A stretch of DNA of 35,530 bases from an uncultured Bacteroidia bacterium. Lineage in GTDB: Bacteria; Bacteroidota; Bacteroidia; Bacteroidales; F082. Both the position numbers and the translations under genes were made by a program. Of the stretch, positions 1 to 7,231 are shown piece by piece. How positions within the stretch are numbered: the first letter of the stretch is position 1; every line of letters begins with the position of its first letter. The notes under the pieces were generated by a model. It saw only the letters and a program-made list of their open reading frames with translations, was not told the origin of the DNA and did not search any database. The stretch is from the NCBI GenBank assembly GCA_902787095.1, contig CADAFC010000008.1, forward strand, positions 1 to 35,530, written 5' to 3'.

Positions 1-313
1 CTGCCAAAGTAGAGTTGGTGTCGCCATAAAGCACAAGGTAGTCTGGCTTTTCCTTCAAAAGTATCTCTTCGATGCCTTCAATCATCTTGGCTGTTTGCAC
101 GCCATGCGAGGCCGAGCCCACACCTAAGTTATAATCAGGTTTTGGGATGCCCAGCTCGTCGAAAAACACCTGCGACATGTTGCTGTCGTAGTGCTGTCCG
201 GTGTGCACAATTACTTCATTCACCTCTTTTTTGAAGTGTTCCTTGATGGCTCGACTCAACGCCGCCGCCTTTATTATCTGGGGTCTTGCCCCTATTACCG
301 TCACTATTTTCAT
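1..313 (-). CDS. wecB: UDP-N-acetylglucosamine 2-epimerase, N-terminal fragment
   Basis: The first 104 codons are present, and the gene runs off the left edge of the window. I translated the minus strand from the ATG at 313. The protein opens with MKIVTVIGARPQIIKAAALS, followed by HTGQHYD around residues 38-44 and YGDTNST near the cut. These are the nucleotide-binding and active-site signatures of the non-hydrolysing epimerase that interconverts UDP-GlcNAc and UDP-ManNAc for surface polysaccharides. The start codon overlaps the radC stop (ATGA), so the two genes are probably translationally coupled. The C-terminal two thirds cannot be assessed. Confidence 0.9.
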   Translation of the reverse strand, partial: MKIVTVIGARPQIIKAAALSRAIKEHFKKEVNEVIVHTGQHYDSNMSQVFFDELGIPKPDYNLGVGSASHGVQTAKMIEGIEEILLKEKPDYLVLYGDTNSTLA

Positions 314-1005
314 AACAATCCTGAATCTGCAAAACTAAAATATTTATCGATACCAACGATAATATGATCCAAAATTTTTATTTCGAGCAGTTTCCCGCCA
401 TTCACGAGGTTGCGTGTGAGCACTTTGTCGTGGTCGCTGGGCAGCACGTTCCCGGAAGGGTGGTTATGGCAGAGCATCATGCCAGTGGCGTTGTTTTCCA
501 AGGCGATTTTGAATATTCGCTTCGGGTCGGCTGTCGTGCCGTTGACGCCTCCATCGCTCACTTTTGCCATTTTTATGACCTTGTTGTTGGAGTTGAGCAG
601 CAGCACCCAGAACTGTTCGTGTGATATGTCAGAGATTCGCATGTAAAAATACTCGAAAGCGTCTTTGCTGTTTTGGATATGCGGTTGCTGCGCCGTCTCT
701 GAGAAGCGCCGACGCCGACCGAGTTCAAGCGCTGCGGCGATGCTGATGGCTTTTGCCTCACCAATGCCTTTGTAACACATCAACTCATTGATACTCATTT
801 GTGAAAGCAGTATGAGGTTGTCGTTGGCATCTTTTAGGATGTGTCTCGACAGGTCAACTGCCGACTCGTCGTTGTTACCAGAGCCAATGAGTATGGCGAT
901 GAGTTCTGCGTCGGAGAGGGCTTCGCGTCCTTTCTCGAGCATTTTCTCGCGCGGGCGGTCTTCTGTCGCCCAGTTTTTTATCGACTGGATTGCTTTTGGC
1001 TTCAT
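310..1005 (-). CDS. radC: RadC family JAMM/MPN protein
   Basis: This is a 231-residue protein of normal family length. A helix-hairpin-helix region spans about residues 74-98 (KGIGEAKA), and a JAMM metalloprotease-like domain occupies the C-terminal half. H180, H182, S190 and D193 in the HNHPSG...D motif form the expected zinc site. The family was named for a supposed role in DNA repair, but its biochemical role is unsettled. The ATG at 1005 is the natural family start. The stop overlaps the wecB start by ATGA, so the two are probably co-transcribed. The upstream neighbour rpsT is 71 nt away, separated by a stem-loop. Confidence 0.93.
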   Translation of the reverse strand: MKPKAIQSIKNWATEDRPREKMLEKGREALSDAELIAILIGSGNNDESAVDLSRHILKDANDNLILLSQMSINELMCYKGIGEAKAISIAAALELGRRRRFSETAQQPHIQNSKDAFEYFYMRISDISHEQFWVLLLNSNNKVIKMAKVSDGGVNGTTADPKRIFKIALENNATGMMLCHNHPSGNVLPSDHDKVLTRNLVNGGKLLEIKILDHIIVGIDKYFSFADSGLL

Positions 1006-1021
1006 AATGTTTCGGTTTAAA

Positions 1022-1060
1022 CGACAAAAGTTCTCCCTAAAAATAGGAAGAACTTCGTCG
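1022..1060. other. Imperfect stem-loop between rpsT and radC
   Basis: CGAC, AAGTTCT and CCTA blocks pair with TAGG, AGAACTT and GTCG around a four-A loop. This gives a stem of about 16 bp with one bulge and a few mismatches. It lies in the 71-nt gap after the rpsT stop on the minus strand. The longer T-run flanks the plus-strand side (around 1062-1070), so it is not a clean minus-strand terminator. It may attenuate or protect the rpsT transcript. Confidence 0.4.
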
Positions 1061-1076
1061 ATATTTTTTAATAAAA

Positions 1077-1331
1077 TTATGCTAATTTAGCTGTGAAGTG
1101 TGCAAGTTTTGACTTCAAGTTAGCGGCTTTGTTGCGGTGGATGATGCCACGTTTAGCCACGCGGTCGATAGTCTTGTACATTTCTGAAAGCTTTGATTCA
1201 GCTTCGTTCTTGTCTGTTAAAGCTCTGAAGCTTCTAACGGCTGAACGCATCGCTCTAGCATAGAAGCGGTTGTGTAAACGTCTGTTTTCTGTCTGACGGA
1301 TTCTCTTTAATGATGACTTGTGATTTGCCAT
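1077..1331 (-). CDS. rpsT: 30S ribosomal protein S20
   Basis: This 84-residue, strongly basic protein begins MANHKSSLKRIRQTE, the family N-terminus, and contains the KRGIIHRNKAANLKSKL C-terminal helix typical of S20. It binds 16S rRNA during 30S assembly. Its length is normal. A TAATTTTG promoter box lies about 50 nt upstream. The gene is separated from radC downstream by a stem-loop. Confidence 0.97.
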   Translation of the reverse strand: MANHKSSLKRIRQTENRRLHNRFYARAMRSAVRSFRALTDKNEAESKLSEMYKTIDRVAKRGIIHRNKAANLKSKLAHFTAKLA

Positions 1332-1379
1332 TTTATTATCTTAATTTTATTCTTTTTTCCTTACTATTTTTTCGGACTG

Positions 1380-1387
1380 CAAAATTA
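1380..1387 (-). promoter_or_regulatory. Bacteroidetes -7 box (TAATTTTG) for rpsT
   Basis: On the minus strand TAATTTTG is followed by CA, matching the phylum consensus TAnnTTTG, about 50 nt before the rpsT ATG. A T-rich TTTTTG lies about 22 nt further upstream as a possible -33 element. Confidence 0.55.
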
Positions 1388-1437
1388 CAACAAATATTAA
1401 TACAAATTACAAAAATTTTAAAAATATTTTTTTAGCC

Positions 1438-1542
1438 GTCATTTCGACTGAAGCGAAGCGGAATGGAGAAATCTCAAACGATTGATATGGAACGTTCGAT
1501 GTCGGAGATTTCTCGACTACACTACGTTGCGCTCGAAATGAC
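1438..1542. repeat. Palindromic intergenic repeat, copy A
   Basis: The element has inverted arms of about 38 nt, GTCATTTCGACTG...AATCTC and GAGATTTCTCG...CGAAATGAC, with a central segment of about 29 nt that is not shared with other copies. It can fold into a long hairpin. Related copies are at 21612-21649 (half), 22543-22576 (compact) and 27858-27981 (full). The right arm overlaps the end of mtaB and supplies its last codons and stop. Confidence 0.85.
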
Positions 1543-2821
1543 GCATCGTGGCTACCATTTCCGAATTGTCACCTTTGTTAATAATATCCTCCAAAATCAC
1601 GCTGACAAAGGTGTTTTTCTCCAAGTTTTTGCCTTTCAGCCTTAACGGGATGTAGTTCTCGCCATAACCGCGTGCCGTTCCGTCCGCCATCACACGTTCG
1701 ATGAGCATTCTTTGCGGTTTGCCAAGCATCTGGCCAAAATAATTCAGTTTGTTTTCCGCCGAAATTTGCCTGATGATGGCACTGCGTTCGGTCTTTACCG
1801 TTTCAGGAACCTGATTCGGCATCGTCGCAGCTTTCGTTCCCGTCCTGATGGAGTATTTGAAAGTGTGTATGTGACTGAAACCTATATATTTGCACATTTC
1901 AGCGCTTTCAGCGAAATCGGATTCAGTCTCGCCGGGGAAGCCTACGATGACATCAGTTGTGATGTTGAAACTGGGTATCGCCGCCTTGATTCTGTCGCAC
2001 ATGTCCTTAAACTGCTCGGCAGAATAGTGCCTGTGCATGTCTCGCAGAGTGTTGTCAGCGCCGCTTTGCAGGCAGATATGCATGTGTGGGGCGAGTTTCG
2101 GGTTCTCAAACAGACCCAAGAACCTGTCGCTGAAGTTGTCAGGCTCGATGGATGAGATGCGTACCCTATAATCACCTTCTATTTTTAAAATGTTTTCGAT
2201 AAGATGCTCAAAATCAACGTCTTGTGATTTGTATCGGCCCATGTTGACACCTGTCAAAACCACCTCTTTGAAGCCGTGAGCCACCACGTTTCTGATGTTT
2301 TCATAGATCTCGTCGGCTGGACGGCTCGTCGCTCTGCCTCGCACGTTAGGGATGATGCAATAGGAACAGAAGTTGTTGCATCCGTCATGAATCTTTATCA
2401 AGCTCCTGGTGTGGAAGGTGCTGTAAGCCGGACGGTAGCTGAACAGGTCCTTGTCGAAGCCCTCAGGGTCAACGGCTTCGCCTTTTACATGGCTGTCGAT
2501 GATGCTGAAAAGCGCGTATTTGCGTTCATTATCAATGGCATAGTCGATGACACCAGAGTCGAGCATCTCTTGTTTGCGGTGGTTCACCATGCAGCCCATG
2601 GCAGCGATGATGGCGTTTGGATGTTCGCGTCTTATCTGGTTGATCGCCTGCCGGCATTTCTGATCGCTCTGGTTGGTGACGGTGCATGTGTTCACGACGT
2701 AAACATCAGCGTTTTCGTCGTTTTCCACTACGTCGTAACCCGCCTCCTTGAACTGCGACGCTAAGGCGTCTGTCTCGTAGAGGTTAACGCGGCAACCTAA
2801 TGTCTTGAACGCTATTCGCAT
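1517..2821 (-). CDS. mtaB: tRNA t6A37 methylthiotransferase (MtaB-type)
   Basis: This 434-residue radical-SAM methylthiotransferase would convert t6A37 to ms2t6A37 in tRNAs reading ANN codons. The UPF0004 domain carries C10, C46 and C77 for the auxiliary cluster. The SAM cluster is C148, C152 and C155 (CNNFCSYC), followed by PNVRGR. A C-terminal TRAM-like region covers about residues 365-425. KTLGCRVN and NTCTVTN favour MtaB over MiaB or RimO. The last eight or so codons (RHFERNVV) and the TAG stop lie within palindromic repeat copy A, so the native C-terminus was probably altered by repeat insertion. Confidence 0.9.
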   Translation of the reverse strand: MRIAFKTLGCRVNLYETDALASQFKEAGYDVVENDENADVYVVNTCTVTNQSDQKCRQAINQIRREHPNAIIAAMGCMVNHRKQEMLDSGVIDYAIDNERKYALFSIIDSHVKGEAVDPEGFDKDLFSYRPAYSTFHTRSLIKIHDGCNNFCSYCIIPNVRGRATSRPADEIYENIRNVVAHGFKEVVLTGVNMGRYKSQDVDFEHLIENILKIEGDYRVRISSIEPDNFSDRFLGLFENPKLAPHMHICLQSGADNTLRDMHRHYSAEQFKDMCDRIKAAIPSFNITTDVIVGFPGETESDFAESAEMCKYIGFSHIHTFKYSIRTGTKAATMPNQVPETVKTERSAIIRQISAENKLNYFGQMLGKPQRMLIERVMADGTARGYGENYIPLRLKGKNLEKNTFVSVILEDIINKGDNSEMVATMRHFERNVV

Positions 2822-2824
2822 TTT

Positions 2825-2884
2825 AGTTTAGAGTTGATAGTTTAGAGTTTAGTGTAGTTCTTAAGTTTAGAGTTTATAGTTGAA
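2825..2884. repeat. Heptamer tandem array (AGTTNNN), eight units
   Basis: Units of seven bases beginning AGTT (AGTTTAG, AGTTGAT, AGTTTAT, AGTTGAA) follow one another upstream of mtaB, with a three-base and a one-base interruption. A similar array in the opposite orientation is at 17945-17979. No gene or promoter box is visible in it. Confidence 0.65.
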
Positions 2885-2888
2885 AGAT

Positions 2889-2915
2889 AATCTTGTAAAT
2901 CTTGTTAATCCTGTC
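2889..2915. repeat. Nonamer array (AATCYTGTN), three units
   Basis: Three consecutive 9-mers fit AATCYTGTN, between mtaB and miaB. The same 9-mer occurs in the two arrays flanking the GxxExxY gene (29138-29188 inverted, 29630-29656 direct). This copy has no associated GxxExxY gene. Confidence 0.75.
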
Positions 2916-2928
2916 TTAATTTGTTTTG

Positions 2929-4254
2929 CTATTCTTGTCCAATTAATTCTCCTTCTATAGAAAGAGCGGTAGCACTTGTCACTTTCACTGTCACAATCTG
3001 ACCGATGAGGCTCTTGTCACGCGATTGGAATCTTATAACGATTTTTCCTTCGGTGTGGCCTGTCAGATAACCGTTTTTGCGGTCGTAGCCGTTCACAAGC
3101 ACTTTCTGCGTCTTGCCGATAAGTCCTTGATTATAAACGAGGGAGTGTTTCATCAGCTCGTCGGTGAGGATGTGATAACGCTCGCGTTTCTTGGCTTTAG
3201 GCACGTCGTCGGCCCATGATGAGGCCACTGCGCCAGGTCGCACGCTGTATTGTGCGATGTAAGCCATGTTGTATTTGAATTCCTCCATGGCCTTACGCGA
3301 GTTCTCGAACTCTTCTTCTGTCTCGCCGGTGAAACCCACAATGATATCTGTGAAAATCGTTGCCTCAGGCAGTAACCTTCTGATTGTGTGTATGATATGA
3401 CGATAGTCATCCAAAGTGTGGCGGCGGTTCATGCGTTGCAGCATGTTGTCGTCACCCGACTGTATCGGCAGGTGAATCTGCTTGCCGAGGCATTTATATT
3501 GCGATATGACCTCTATCACCTCATCGCTCATGTCACGTGGGTGAGGGGAGGTGAAGTATACCCAAAACTCCTTGCCGCTGGCATCGCCGTATTCGCCAAT
3601 TCTTCTCAGCAGTTCAGCGAAGTTTATCTCTTCGCCTTTCTTGTCAAGACCATACGAATTGACGTTCTGTCCGAGCAAAGTTATTGATTTATAGCCTTTT
3701 TCGACTAGTTCCTTGAGCTCATTGATGATGTCTTCCGACTTTCTCGAGACCTCGCGGCCACGTGTATATGGCACTGCGCAGTAGGTGCAGAACTTGTTAC
3801 ATCCGTTTTGAATCGGGATAAACGCCTCGAAATCAGAGAGATGGTCGGGGTCGATGACCCAGAAGCGATCCATGTTGGCCGACGGGTTGACGTTCCTGTT
3901 GATAGGCATGCCCACCACGCCGTATTGCTGGATCATATCAGGCAAATCGGGCAGCTCGTTCATGGTGAAGATGAGGTCGAACAGCTTGGCGAAACGCTCG
4001 CGGTCGGCGGGAAGTATACATCCCGACACGAAGGTGACGCAGTAACGGTTCTGTTTCATCTCGTTCCATTTCTGGATACGGGAATACACCTTGTCGATGC
4101 CTTTCTGGCGCACCGAGCATGCTATCACTCCCAAAATGTTGGCTTCTTCCTCCTTGTCGGTCTCTGTATAACCCATGCCTTGAAGCACGGTACGCACTCG
4201 TTCCGTGTCGCTACGGTTCATCTGACAGCCCAATGGCAGCAAAAAATATTTCAT
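2929..4254 (-). CDS. miaB: tRNA i6A37 methylthiotransferase (MiaB-like)
   Basis: This 441-residue radical-SAM enzyme belongs to the MiaB/RimO family and is expected to add the 2-methylthio group to i6A37 of tRNA. C10, C46 and C79 are the candidate ligands of the N-terminal auxiliary Fe-S cluster. C152, C156 and C159 (CNKFCTYC, then VPYTRGRE) bind the SAM cluster. GQNVNSYG and a C-terminal TRAM domain (about residues 370-437) support MiaB over MtaB. The N-terminal domain is unusual (CQMNRSDTERV, ACSVRQKGIDKVY) compared with the usual CQMNVADSE and NTCSIRDNAE of Bacteroides MiaB. The exact substrate assignment is therefore less certain than the family. Confidence 0.82.
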   Translation of the reverse strand: MKYFLLPLGCQMNRSDTERVRTVLQGMGYTETDKEEEANILGVIACSVRQKGIDKVYSRIQKWNEMKQNRYCVTFVSGCILPADRERFAKLFDLIFTMNELPDLPDMIQQYGVVGMPINRNVNPSANMDRFWVIDPDHLSDFEAFIPIQNGCNKFCTYCAVPYTRGREVSRKSEDIINELKELVEKGYKSITLLGQNVNSYGLDKKGEEINFAELLRRIGEYGDASGKEFWVYFTSPHPRDMSDEVIEVISQYKCLGKQIHLPIQSGDDNMLQRMNRRHTLDDYRHIIHTIRRLLPEATIFTDIIVGFTGETEEEFENSRKAMEEFKYNMAYIAQYSVRPGAVASSWADDVPKAKKRERYHILTDELMKHSLVYNQGLIGKTQKVLVNGYDRKNGYLTGHTEGKIVIRFQSRDKSLIGQIVTVKVTSATALSIEGELIGQE

Positions 4255-4271
4255 TTTCTTAAATTTGGCTG

Positions 4272-4279
4272 CAAAATTA
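4272..4279 (-). promoter_or_regulatory. -7 box (TAATTTTG) for miaB
   Basis: TAATTTTG followed by CA on the minus strand lies about 20 nt upstream of the miaB ATG, so the leader would be very short. No clear -33 TTG is visible at the usual spacing. Confidence 0.5.
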
Positions 4280-4372
4280 CAAAAAAATATTATTCGTTAT
4301 AAAGAAATCCCTTGCGGGGAATTGTTTGGGGGTATAATCTACCGCGTTTTATTATTTATTTATAGGAAACTC

Positions 4373-5329
4373 TTAATATATTAAAGAAATGATGTCTTTC
4401 GCGACCTCGTTTTGACCGTAATCAGGGGCTTTTTTGATGCTTGCACCTATTAATAATTGCTCGGTCTCGTCAATCAGGTCGGGCTCAAGACCGTCGGAGG
4501 CGATGGAGACGCTCTCGATGACGCCTTTTTCCTCATTGACTTGCATGTCGAGTTCCACCAGACCCCATGCAAACTGTGCGCTCTTCTTCGCATGGAAGTT
4601 GCGCCATTTGCCGAAAAGATATTCGTCAGAAGCGAATAAGTCTCTGGTTTTCAACACCTTATCGGTAAGAAGGTCGTTAAATTCAATAACGGTTGCCTTT
4701 GCTTCGTAAACTTCTTCGAAAGCCCTTGAGAGATAAGGGGTTATGCTGTCGGAAGTGATGTCGGCGACCTCTGAGAGGTTGATGATGCGGCTTGCCACCG
4801 ATTTCACTCCGTGTTTCTGCAGCTTGGCGGGGTTCACTTTCAGATATTTCGACAGTTTTTCACCATCGGTTTTTATCAAAATGGTGCCGTGGTGCAATCG
4901 TCTGTCTTTGTATATTCCAAAGGCGTTTCCTGAGAATTTACGTCCCTCGAAGAGGATGTCGTTGCGGCCTGAGACTTCGGTTTTAAGTCCAAAAATCTCC
5001 AAAGCTTTCTGTATGACGCTCATCTGTTTTGCGACGTCATAATGCTTCTTGTTTGCCACAAATGAGAAGTTGAGGTTTCCCAGGTCGTGATATACCGCGC
5101 CGCCGCCGGTACGGCGGCGGGCGGCGAAACCACCCTCTGATAATAACAACTCGACATTGCATTCCGTAAACGGATTCTGGTTGTAGCCATAGACCACCGT
5201 CTGCTGGTTTCTCCACAAAAACATGGTCACGACGTCGGCGTCGCCTTCGTCTAACAAAGAACTCTCCACAGCCAAGTTGAGGTGCGGATTGTATTGATTT
5301 CCAATGATTAACTGAATCTGCGGTTTCAT
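4373..5329 (-). CDS. lplA: Lipoate-protein ligase A family protein
   Basis: This 318-residue protein has the biotin/lipoate ligase fold. RRRTGGGAVYHD (residues 71-82) is the lipoate-binding glycine-rich motif, and GRKFSGNAF with HHGTILI follows, as in LplA. It would attach lipoate to the E2 subunits of 2-oxoacid dehydrogenases or to GcvH in the cytoplasm. The C-terminal accessory domain (about residues 250-318, KWRNFHAKKSAQFAWGLVEL) is present, which suggests a full-length ligase. The ATG follows the TAA stop of the upstream barrel gene with no gap, so the pair is co-transcribed. Confidence 0.9.
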   Translation of the reverse strand: MKPQIQLIIGNQYNPHLNLAVESSLLDEGDADVVTMFLWRNQQTVVYGYNQNPFTECNVELLLSEGGFAARRRTGGGAVYHDLGNLNFSFVANKKHYDVAKQMSVIQKALEIFGLKTEVSGRNDILFEGRKFSGNAFGIYKDRRLHHGTILIKTDGEKLSKYLKVNPAKLQKHGVKSVASRIINLSEVADITSDSITPYLSRAFEEVYEAKATVIEFNDLLTDKVLKTRDLFASDEYLFGKWRNFHAKKSAQFAWGLVELDMQVNEEKGVIESVSIASDGLEPDLIDETEQLLIGASIKKAPDYGQNEVAKDIISLIY

Positions 5330-5998
5330 TTATTTGAACATGTATCCAACGCTGACTTGTACGTTGATATTTTTATTGCTGCCAACGTTTTTCACCACGT
5401 CGATGAAGCCGAAATAGGCTCTCAGACTGACGAAAAAGTGGTCGCTCGGGATGAAATTCTCGGTATAAACACCCATGATGAGACCCATGTCGAAGCTGTT
5501 GTAGCTGTCTTTGCCGAAACCTACGGAATGCCAGCTATCGTTGCCGATTTTCGACTTCAGGCTTCCTGCCATGCAATAGCGTAAGTTCAAGCCGCCTTCG
5601 ATTCCAAGAATATCGGTGAAATAGTATTGGTATAGTATGGGCAGGCTTAGGTAATGCAGGGTGTATCTGTTGTAAATCTTGACTTGTGCCTCGTTGTTGT
5701 CGACCCATCTCTGTGACTGCTGACCGCCTGTCGAGTAGCTGAGTTCCACGTCGATGCTGTTGTTTTCGTCGAAGATGAACTTTGTGTAGCCGCCTGCTGT
5801 GAGTCCGAGCCTAAGACCGTTGTTCTGGAATCCTGTGAGGGTAGACATGCCCACGCCACCGCGCAGTCCGAAGTGGTAGCCGAACTCCTGGGCCTTAAGC
5901 GTGCTGATGTTTATAAACGAAAAAATCATGACAGCCATCAAAGCTATAACGCTCTTGATTGTCAATGATTTACCTTTAACAGAGAGAGTCTTGCTCAT
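5330..5998 (-). CDS. Outer-membrane beta-barrel (porin-family) protein
   Basis: The 222-residue protein has a long N-terminal segment with a hydrophobic signal region (about residues 15-36, ending LKAQ). Alternating amphipathic strands follow: GLRGGVGMSTL, GLRLGLTAGGYTKF, LSLPILYQYYF and VSVGYMF at the C-terminus. This resembles the Bacteroidetes outer-membrane protein beta-barrel domain (PF13568-like). I cannot assign a substrate. It is directly coupled to lplA downstream, and its start overlaps the stop of a possible 19-residue peptide (TAATG). Confidence 0.8.
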   Translation of the reverse strand: MSKTLSVKGKSLTIKSVIALMAVMIFSFINISTLKAQEFGYHFGLRGGVGMSTLTGFQNNGLRLGLTAGGYTKFIFDENNSIDVELSYSTGGQQSQRWVDNNEAQVKIYNRYTLHYLSLPILYQYYFTDILGIEGGLNLRYCMAGSLKSKIGNDSWHSVGFGKDSYNSFDMGLIMGVYTENFIPSDHFFVSLRAYFGFIDVVKNVGSNKNINVQVSVGYMFK

Positions 5999-6057
5999 TA
6001 TCTTTCTTTCCGTTTATAAACTGAAAAAGCCAGAACTACAAGCATTATTATGCTCAT
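5998..6057 (-). CDS. Possible 19-residue hydrophobic leader peptide
   Basis: The minus strand from the ATG at 6057 reads MSIIMLVVLAFSVYKRKER and then TAA. The stop shares one base with the ATG of the barrel gene (TAATG), a classical coupling arrangement. The peptide is a single hydrophobic segment with a basic tail. It lies about 28 nt after the end of tRNA-Glu. It is too short for statistical support, and the coupling and composition are the only evidence. Confidence 0.35.
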   Translation of the reverse strand: MSIIMLVVLAFSVYKRKER

Positions 6058-6085
6058 CTTTCTGACCTCGTTTTCTTTTAGTTTG

Positions 6086-6159
6086 TAGTCTCTCCGGGAT
6101 TTGAACCCGAGTTACCAGGATGAAAACCTGACGTCCTAACCAGACTAGACGAAGAGACC
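6086..6159 (-). tRNA. tRNA-Glu (anticodon UUC)
   Basis: The 74-nt minus-strand cloverleaf has acceptor GGTCTCT pairing with AGAGACT (one G-U at the end), a GTC/GAC D-stem, a TCAGG/CCTGG anticodon stem with loop TTTTCAT giving anticodon TTC, and T-loop TTCAAAT on a TCGGG/CCCGG stem. The discriminator base is A and CCA is not encoded. A TATCTTTG promoter box is about 94 nt upstream. Confidence 0.95.
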
Positions 6160-6355
6160 TCCCAAGTTGAAAAGTTTGAAAGTTTTTAAAGTTTGAAAGT
6201 CTGCTTTATAAACTTTTTAACTTTACGAACTTTTAACTTATTTTAGGCGGTGCAAAGATACAACTTTTTCCTTTACAGGGGAAGAAAAATTTTTAAAAAA
6301 TGAAAAAATATGATAATATATTGATAATCAATATCTAAGATGATATAATGTCTGA
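6160..6355. other. Intergenic stretch upstream of tRNA-Glu
   Basis: No gene is visible. Positions 6165-6199 hold degenerate direct AGTTTGA-type units, and 6211-6239 hold inverse AACTTTT-type units, so the region can fold on itself. A promoter box for the tRNA is at 6253-6260. A perfect A+T-rich palindrome (ATATTGAT, T, ATCAATAT on the minus strand) lies at 6318-6334, just downstream of the porT-like gene, and may act as a weak terminator for it. Confidence 0.5.
6253..6260 (-). promoter_or_regulatory. -7 box (TATCTTTG) for tRNA-Glu
   Basis: TATCTTTG followed by CA on the minus strand matches TAnnTTTG. It is the only such box in the gap upstream of the tRNA and may also drive the barrel-lplA pair by read-through. 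Confidence 0.5.
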
Positions 6356-7204
6356 TTATTCAAATGTGAGTGACACTTGGAATGTGCGGTTTTGGAGGCT
6401 TTTTATACTCGAATCGTAGATCAGATTTTGAGAATCGAGGATATTGAGCAGTCCATAACTCATCTTGACTTCGACACCAAACTTGAAATAACTGGTGTAG
6501 AAATCGAATCCGGCACCTATCTCAGCGGCGATGTCGCCTTTTTTGACACGGATGTTGTCAATGACGCTGTGCTGCTCTCCTGTTATTGGGTCGTTGACCT
6601 CAATCTGTGACTTTTTCTGCGAAGCCAAGTCAATCTTGAAATTGGTGCCTGCAATCACGTATGCGGCCACGTTATTAAGTCGTTTTGACCTATATTTCAC
6701 GTGTAACGGGAACTCAACAAAAGTGGAGAAGATGGATTTCTTTTTTGAAAAATACATGTCTTGCTTGTTCGACACGCCATTATTATCAACGGTCCTGTAA
6801 AAATCGTAGGCGATTGTACGTGTTCCGAAACTCAATGACGGTATCAAACGCAGGTCAAAATACTTTCCGAGACGAAGATTGCCGACGACACCAACAGTGA
6901 AGCCTGGAATCTGATTTGATTCGATTTTTGTGGCATAATAGGTAGCGTCGGCGTTGAAATAAGTATCAGCGGTGTTGGGGTATTCGGAGGCTGAATGTGG
7001 CGTTATCTGATAGTTGTCGATGTATTTGAATGCATACGACATGTTATTGTATGCGATTATAAATCCGAAATGATACGGCTCGTTGTCGTAAGTACGCAGA
7101 TTCTGCGGCTTCTGCTTCTGCGCCATAAGGCTCTGCGGGATGATGAAAAACATCACTCCGATGAGCAAAACAAGTCTTTTTATTGATGTCAAATTAAACT
7201 TCAT
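6356..7204 (-). CDS. porT: PorT-like outer-membrane protein (type IX secretion)
   Basis: The 282-residue protein has a signal peptide (about residues 1-28, ending SLMAQ). A segment NLRTYDNEPYHFGFIIAYNNM follows, like the conserved start of the PorT/SprT barrel. Amphipathic strands continue to the end (FQVSLTFE). PorT is an outer-membrane component needed for type IX secretion and gliding in Bacteroidetes. It is somewhat longer than the roughly 230-245 residues I expect for PorT. The assignment rests on the N-terminal motif and the barrel pattern, so a generic PF13568 barrel is the alternative. A type IX cargo protein (C10 peptidase) is encoded in this window. It follows the heptose kinase gene by 27 nt. 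Confidence 0.65.
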   Translation of the reverse strand: MKFNLTSIKRLVLLIGVMFFIIPQSLMAQKQKPQNLRTYDNEPYHFGFIIAYNNMSYAFKYIDNYQITPHSASEYPNTADTYFNADATYYATKIESNQIPGFTVGVVGNLRLGKYFDLRLIPSLSFGTRTIAYDFYRTVDNNGVSNKQDMYFSKKKSIFSTFVEFPLHVKYRSKRLNNVAAYVIAGTNFKIDLASQKKSQIEVNDPITGEQHSVIDNIRVKKGDIAAEIGAGFDFYTSYFKFGVEVKMSYGLLNILDSQNLIYDSSIKSLQNRTFQVSLTFE

Positions 7205-7231
7205 AGACCTTTTAACGCAAAAAATACATTA

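Noticed and set aside
4305..4325. Short G/C-rich hairpin (TCCC...GGGGA) between miaB and lplA as a terminator
   Set aside because: The stem is 3-4 bp with mismatches and only a weak T-rich tail, which is not enough to call.
6086..6159. tRNA-Glu as an integration site for a mobile element
   Set aside because: No integrase gene and no direct repeat of the tRNA 3' end is visible nearby.
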